A stretch of DNA of 8,879 nt from Nitrospinota bacterium. Its GTDB lineage: Bacteria > UBA8248 > JACPRG01. Of this stretch, positions 5,504-8,879 are shown one piece after another. Both the position numbers and the translations under genes were made by a program. The DNA is taken from positions 1-8,879 of the forward strand of contig JASLXW010000143.1 in NCBI GenBank assembly GCA_030740135.1, in the 5' to 3' direction. The notes below the pieces were generated by a model. The model worked only from the letters and a program-made list of their open reading frames with translations. It searched no databases and had not been told where the DNA came from. Position 1 is the stretch's first letter. The number at the start of each line of letters is the position of its first letter.

Positions 5504-6514
5504 TCAGGACAGATCGGGCTCCGCCGGCTCGGGCGGCGTGTGCGAAGCCTCGCGAGGCTCTTCGCGAAGGGCCTCGTACGTTGGCTTATAGAAATCCCGG
5601 GCCATGGACCGGTTCCAGGCCGTGAACTCCCCCTCCTGCTTGTCCCGGTCCACCGAGCGGCAGAAGATCTGGACCTTGGCGTCCAGGTCATCGGCGTAAT
5701 GGAGAACCAGGGCTTCAAGCGTCTGGGGAACGCGGGGGGAGCTCCACTCGGGCCGGCCCTGATGGCTGAGGATGAGGTGTCCCACCAGCGTCAACGTCTC
5801 CTCGTCCACCGTCCCGAGCTCGATCGCCTTGCTCCGGACGATGCCCCAGCCCTGGACGATGTGGCCGATGAGCTTGCCGGGCGTCGTGTACTCCTGATCG
5901 GGGTAGGGGCGAATCTCTTCCACTTTTCCGATGTCGTGCAGGATGGCGCCGGCCAGCAGAATGTCGCGCCGGACGGGGTACTTGCCCGCGAGGCATTCGC
6001 ACGTCAGGACGACGCTGAGGGTGTGTTCGAGAAGCCCCCCCAGGTAGGGATGATGGAGGCGGGCGGCCGCCGGCCCCTGCCGGAACGCCTCCCGGTGGTC
6101 CTCCAGAACGGCCAGAACCAGGGAATCCAGCGGAGGCTCGATGCTTCCCGCCAGGGCGAGCATCTCCTCCCACATGGCGTCGATGTCGTATTCGGTGGAC
6201 TCGACGAACCTGGACGGATCGAATTCAGACCCCTCGTCTTCGGGCGTCACGACCCGAATCCGAAGAACGACCATCTGGGGCTTGTTGTCGTACTCCTCGA
6301 CGCGCCCCTGCACCTTGACGATGTCGCCGCGCACAAAGTCGTCCCACCGCCCCTCCGGGTCTTCCCACATCTTGGCGGGGATCTCACCGGTCTTGTCGGC
6401 GAGGCGAAGGTCCAGATAGGACTTCCCGTTTCGGGTCTCGCGCACCTGTTTCGAAGACACCCGGAAATATCCCGTGACTTGATCTTCCGGCTCCAAATCC
6501 CGAACGAATTTCAT
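5504..6514 (-). CDS. YhaM-type protein: OB-fold plus HD domain, putative 3'-5' exoribonuclease
   Basis: A 336-residue protein, close to the length of Bacillus YhaM (about 314). An N-terminal OB-fold of the tRNA-anti type spans about residues 10-95 and should bind single-stranded nucleic acid; it contains GKSYLDLRLADKTGEIPAKMW and VRGDIVKVQGRVEEY. An HD domain covers about 150-290. It has HHPYLGGLLEHT (154-165), the HD pair in ILHDIGK (His193-Asp194), His218, His251 in ILSHQG, and YADDLDAKVQ (273-282), all the metal ligands expected. YhaM degrades RNA (and DNA) from the 3' end with metal ions; activity here is inferred. The C-terminal 20 residues are a Pro/Glu-rich tail. The ATG at 6514 has AAAGGA 8 nt upstream. 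It lies 84 nt behind the YnfA-like gene and probably shares its transcript. Confidence 0.9.
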   Translation of the reverse strand: MKFVRDLEPEDQVTGYFRVSSKQVRETRNGKSYLDLRLADKTGEIPAKMWEDPEGRWDDFVRGDIVKVQGRVEEYDNKPQMVVLRIRVVTPEDEGSEFDPSRFVESTEYDIDAMWEEMLALAGSIEPPLDSLVLAVLEDHREAFRQGPAAARLHHPYLGGLLEHTLSVVLTCECLAGKYPVRRDILLAGAILHDIGKVEEIRPYPDQEYTTPGKLIGHIVQGWGIVRSKAIELGTVDEETLTLVGHLILSHQGRPEWSSPRVPQTLEALVLHYADDLDAKVQIFCRSVDRDKQEGEFTAWNRSMARDFYKPTYEALREEPREASHTPPEPAEPDLS

Positions 6515-6598
6515 CGCTCAGATCCTTTCGCGATCGGAGGAATCCCGAGCCAGCGCCATGACGCGCCCCCCTCCCGAAGACCTCGTGGTCTCCCCTGA

Positions 6599-6943
6599 CT
6601 AGCGGGGCCAGTACATGATGACGGCGATGCCCATCAGACAAACGGACCCCCCGATGAGATCATAGCGGTCCGGCGAGATTTGATCCACGCCCCAACCCCA
6701 CAAGATCGAGAGGACCACAAACCAGCCTCTATAGGCCGCATACACCCGGCCGAAGCGAGCGGGCTGATAGGTGGGGACGATTCCGTACAGGAACAGGATC
6801 AGCGCCCCCAGCGCGCCCATTCCCCAATGGGTTCCGTTCCTCCACCATTGCCGGATGAGATACCCCCCGCCGAGACGACAAAAATCCTTACATGAGAGGG
6901 CCTCAGCCTCAAACCCCGCCCATCGTGACGCGGACGCCGCCAT
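6599..6943 (-). CDS. YnfA/UPF0060-family small membrane protein with degenerate N-terminus, possibly a pseudogene
   Basis: From ATG 6943 the protein has 114 residues, the usual length of the family (about 107-115). The C-terminal three quarters are clear YnfA: a membrane helix at 43-57 (LGALILFLYGIVP), the signature GRVYAAY (65-71), a second helix (72-87), PDRYDLIGG and a last helix ending VIMYWPR. The first membrane helix, however, is damaged. Family members have a hydrophobic run ending in a C-E-I-G-G-G-Y-L-like motif; here it reads FCRLGGGYLIRQWW, with Arg for Glu and Arg/Gln inside the helix, preceded by a non-hydrophobic stretch. The frame is also open back to 7030, but that overlaps the divergent peptidase gene. 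The −10 element of that gene lies just upstream of the ATG. YnfA proteins are SMR-like; function is poorly known. This copy may be non-functional. Confidence 0.65.
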   Translation of the reverse strand: MAASASRWAGFEAEALSCKDFCRLGGGYLIRQWWRNGTHWGMGALGALILFLYGIVPTYQPARFGRVYAAYRGWFVVLSILWGWGVDQISPDRYDLIGGSVCLMGIAVIMYWPR

Positions 6944-6954
6944 CCGCGTATAAT
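6925..6954 (+). promoter_or_regulatory. sigma-70-type promoter of the M20 peptidase gene
   Basis: A perfect -10 TATAAT (6949-6954) is preceded after 18 bp by GTGACG (6925-6930), which matches four of six -35 bases. Transcription would start near 6961, giving a leader of about 47 nt with a Shine-Dalgarno at 6995-6998. The promoter overlaps the 5' end of the divergent YnfA-like gene. Confidence 0.6.
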
Positions 6955-7007
6955 TCCACGGTTCTCGTTTGTCCGGCAATCCCCGGAATTCTTTGGAGAC
7001 CCGATTC

Positions 7008-8372
7008 GTGCAAGACATCCTCGACGCCATCGAATCGCAGCGAGACGCCTCGCTGGAGGAGTTGAAGACCTATCTCCGCATCCCCAGCGTGAGCACCGAC
7101 CCGGAATTCGCCGGGGAGGTCGGGCGTTGCGCGGAGCACGTGGCCGAACGGCTTCGCGCGGCGGGATTCACGGCCGAGATCCACCCGACCGCGCGGCACC
7201 CCGTCGTCTTCGCGGAGCGGGTGGAGGACCCCGCCCTGCCGACGGTCCTCATATACGGCCACTACGACGTCCAGCCCCCCGACCCCATCGACCTCTGGGA
7301 GACGGACCCCTTCGAGCCGACCGTCCGGGACGGTTACGTCTTCGCCCGCGGCGCCCACGACAACAAGGGCCAGATCTTCTGCCACCTGAAGGCGGTGGAG
7401 ACCTTCCACCGGGTCCGGGGCCGGCTGCCGCTCAACGTCAAGTTCATGATCGAAGGGGAGGAGGAAATCGGCAGCCCGAGCCTCGAAGGGTTCATGCGCG
7501 CGAACGCCGAACGGCTCAAGGCCGATTACGCCGTCGTCTCCGACACCTCGATGTTCGCCGAAGGCGTCCCCGCCCTCATGTACGGCCTTCGGGGACTCTC
7601 CTATCTGGAAGTCGTTCTCACGGGCCCGGATCACGACCTGCATTCGGGGGGGTACGGCGGCTCGGTGGACAACCCGGCGAACGTCCTCGTCCGCGTGCTG
7701 GCCACGTTGCTGGACAACAACGGAATCGTGACGGTTCCGGGGTTTTACGACGATGTCCTCCCCCTGGAGGACTGGGAGCGCGCGGCCTTCGCGGCCCTGC
7801 CCTTCGACGAGGCCGAGTATCAGCGAAGCGTCGGCGCGCCGGCCCTGTCCGGGGAGAAGGGGTTCTCCACGCTGGAGCGCCGGTGGGGGCGGCCCACGCT
7901 GGACATCAACGGGATCTACGGCGGCTATCAAGGTCCCGGGGCGAAGACCATCATCCCCTCGCGGGCGGCCGCGAAGGTGAGCATGCGCCTCGTGCCCCGC
8001 CAGGACCCGGACCGGATCAACGATCGGGTCGAGGCGACGATTCGGGAGCGCCTGCCGGAAACCGTCCGGGTGGAAATCTCCCGGCACTGGGGGTCCCGGG
8101 CCGTGTTGGTGGACGCCAAGAGCAAAGGGGTCGAGGCCGCGCGCGCCGCTTTGGAGAAAGGATTCGGGCGCGCCCCGGTCCTCGTCCGGGAGGGAGGCAC
8201 GATCCCCGTCGTGGGCGCCCTTCAGGACGTCCTCGGCTTGGACAGCCTACTGGTTCCGTTCGGCGGACACGACGACCGCACGCATTCTCCCAACGAACGA
8301 ATGCCGCTGGAGTGCATCCATCGAGGCATCCAGACCGCCGGCCACCTCCTGAACGAGTTGTTGAAGAAATGA
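7008..8372 (+). CDS. M20 family metallopeptidase (dipeptidase, ArgE/DapE/CNDP type)
   Basis: A 454-residue cytoplasmic dinuclear zinc hydrolase of family M20, likely cleaving dipeptides or N-acylated amino acids. All expected active-site residues are visible: His85 and Asp87 in YGHYDVQPP, bridging Asp118 in RGAHDNKGQ, the catalytic Glu with its neighbour in IEGEEEIGSP (151-152), Asp179 in VVSDTS, and His426 in DDRTHSPNE. The inserted dimerisation domain includes DLHSGGYGG (210-218) and NGIYGGYQGPGAKTIIP (301-317). This order is typical of the M20 dipeptidases related to carnosinases. GTG at 7008 is chosen as start because GGAG (6995-6998) lies 9 nt upstream and the protein then begins QDILDAIESQ, the usual N-terminus; an upstream TTG at 6969 lacks a ribosome site. 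The substrate cannot be read. The downstream permease gene overlaps its stop by 4 nt. Confidence 0.93.
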   Translation: MQDILDAIESQRDASLEELKTYLRIPSVSTDPEFAGEVGRCAEHVAERLRAAGFTAEIHPTARHPVVFAERVEDPALPTVLIYGHYDVQPPDPIDLWETDPFEPTVRDGYVFARGAHDNKGQIFCHLKAVETFHRVRGRLPLNVKFMIEGEEEIGSPSLEGFMRANAERLKADYAVVSDTSMFAEGVPALMYGLRGLSYLEVVLTGPDHDLHSGGYGGSVDNPANVLVRVLATLLDNNGIVTVPGFYDDVLPLEDWERAAFAALPFDEAEYQRSVGAPALSGEKGFSTLERRWGRPTLDINGIYGGYQGPGAKTIIPSRAAAKVSMRLVPRQDPDRINDRVEATIRERLPETVRVEISRHWGSRAVLVDAKSKGVEAARAALEKGFGRAPVLVREGGTIPVVGALQDVLGLDSLLVPFGGHDDRTHSPNERMPLECIHRGIQTAGHLLNELLKK

Positions 8373-8879
8373 GCATCCCCTGGGCCGAATTCTCCGCTTA
8401 TGTCCTAGCCGCCTTCACCGTCGGCCTATCCAAAACCAGCTTTGGCCTTGGCGTCGGCCTGGTTCTGACCCCGATCTTGTGCATTTATCTGCCCCCGCAG
8501 TTCGTCCTGGGGATCTTAGCCCCCATGATGATCATTGGGGACCTGGCCGTGGTCTACTTCCTGTGGAAGAAGTGGGACCCCAGGTTTTTTTTCGTAATGA
8601 TTCCGACCATGGCGGTGGGCGTCGTCGCCGGGACGATGCTCGTGAGCCAGTTGTCGAACCAACAGGCGCGGATCGCCATCGGCGTCTTGGTGCTGCTGTT
8701 CGCCGGGTATCAACTTTTGACCTTGGGCCGCAAGGACGAGGTCATCTACGTGCCGCCCAAGAAAGGGATCGGGGCGTTGATGGGATTTCTCGGGGGGTTC
8801 GCCTCCTCGACCGCGCACTCCGGCGGCGCCGTCGTCGTGCCCTATTTCGTCGCTAGCGGGCTTTCAAAAGAAGGCATCG
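8369..8879 (+). CDS. TauE/SafE family permease (anion or sulfite exporter type), 3'-truncated
   Basis: The start ATG (8369-8371) overlaps the peptidase TGA in an ATGA junction, so the two are translationally coupled. It then stays open for 170 codons to the window end; full-length members have about 240-270 residues. Hydrophobic segments lie at about 8-40, 46-66, 72-92, 100-118 and 133-162. SKTSFGLGVGLVLTP (21-35) and FLGGFASSTAHSGGAVVVPY (140-159) are the two internally repeated G/S-rich signatures of the TauE/SafE (DUF81) family. Such proteins move sulfite, sulfoacetate or other small organic anions across the inner membrane. Substrate is not predictable here; export of a product of the peptidase is possible, but no pathway gene supports it. 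There is only a weak ribosome site, in keeping with coupling. Confidence 0.9.
   Translation, partial: MSIPWAEFSAYVLAAFTVGLSKTSFGLGVGLVLTPILCIYLPPQFVLGILAPMMIIGDLAVVYFLWKKWDPRFFFVMIPTMAVGVVAGTMLVSQLSNQQARIAIGVLVLLFAGYQLLTLGRKDEVIYVPPKKGIGALMGFLGGFASSTAHSGGAVVVPYFVASGLSKEGI

Noticed and set aside
5453..6598. 381-codon plus-strand open frame
   Set aside because: It is antisense to the YhaM-type gene, whose OB and HD motifs are clear; the plus-strand product has no recognisable domain and reflects GC-rich codon structure.
6969..7007. TTG 6969 as the peptidase start
   Set aside because: It would lie about 8 nt after the predicted transcription start with no Shine-Dalgarno, whereas GTG 7008 has GGAG 9 nt upstream and gives the usual N-terminus.
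6909..8087. 392-codon minus-strand open frame
   Set aside because: It is antisense to the M20 peptidase with all its metal ligands; the product is low-complexity Arg/Val/Gly without family motifs.
1..8879. CRISPR array, tRNA or rRNA genes
   Set aside because: I saw no regularly spaced direct repeats and no cloverleaf with the T-loop GGTTCRANYCC motif; the repeats present are inverted and of MITE type.

Overview
This 8.9 kb window comes from a high-GC bacterium with Gram-negative-type gene content. It carries a COG1565/MidA-type methyltransferase, a cysteine-bearing Rrf2 regulator, a YhaM-type OB-HD protein, a YnfA-family membrane protein, an M20 dipeptidase and a TauE/SafE exporter. MITE-like repeats of the 'GTCATTCC...GGAATGAC' kind are also present. 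Small zinc ribbons like the one here and such repeats are familiar from deltaproteobacteria, Nitrospirota and related uncultured phyla, but the sequence alone does not fix the taxon.

Left part, + strand (1-2095): the 3' part of a methyltransferase gene is cut by the window edge. An Rrf2 regulator follows with its own promoter and a small palindrome over the -10 region. Then comes a 235-nt spacer that can fold into a branched RNA: an 11-bp closing helix encloses several perfect hairpins. After it lie a 74-residue zinc-ribbon gene and a strong intrinsic terminator. The Rrf2 gene, RNA and zinc ribbon could form one transcript.

Middle (2096-5503): a gene-free stretch holds a long perfect hairpin and two MITE-like elements that abut and share one TA dinucleotide. 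They sit directly behind a two-gene minus-strand operon (5052 to 2740). The operon encodes two cysteine-free, alanine-rich, partly disordered or helical proteins of unknown function. Their features (no Cys, short 'D-K-V-V-L-S-x-x-A'-type motifs, no signal peptide) recall flagellar or type III-exported proteins, but I cannot name them. The roughly 450-nt region upstream has a possible sigma-54-like or activator-dependent promoter, an 11-bp-spaced direct repeat, a 12-G run and several G-run/C-run palindromes.

Right part (5504-8879): a minus-strand pair encodes a YnfA/UPF0060-like membrane protein with a degenerate N-terminus, then a YhaM-type HD phosphohydrolase/exoribonuclease. A plus-strand pair encodes an M20 dipeptidase, starting at GTG 7008 from a recognisable promoter, and a TauE/SafE permease. 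The permease starts by ATGA overlap with the peptidase stop and runs off the window.

The items most worth following are the candidate structured RNA before the zinc ribbon, the Cys-less protein pair, and the TA-sharing repeat pair. No complete novel defence, CRISPR or biosynthetic system is visible.
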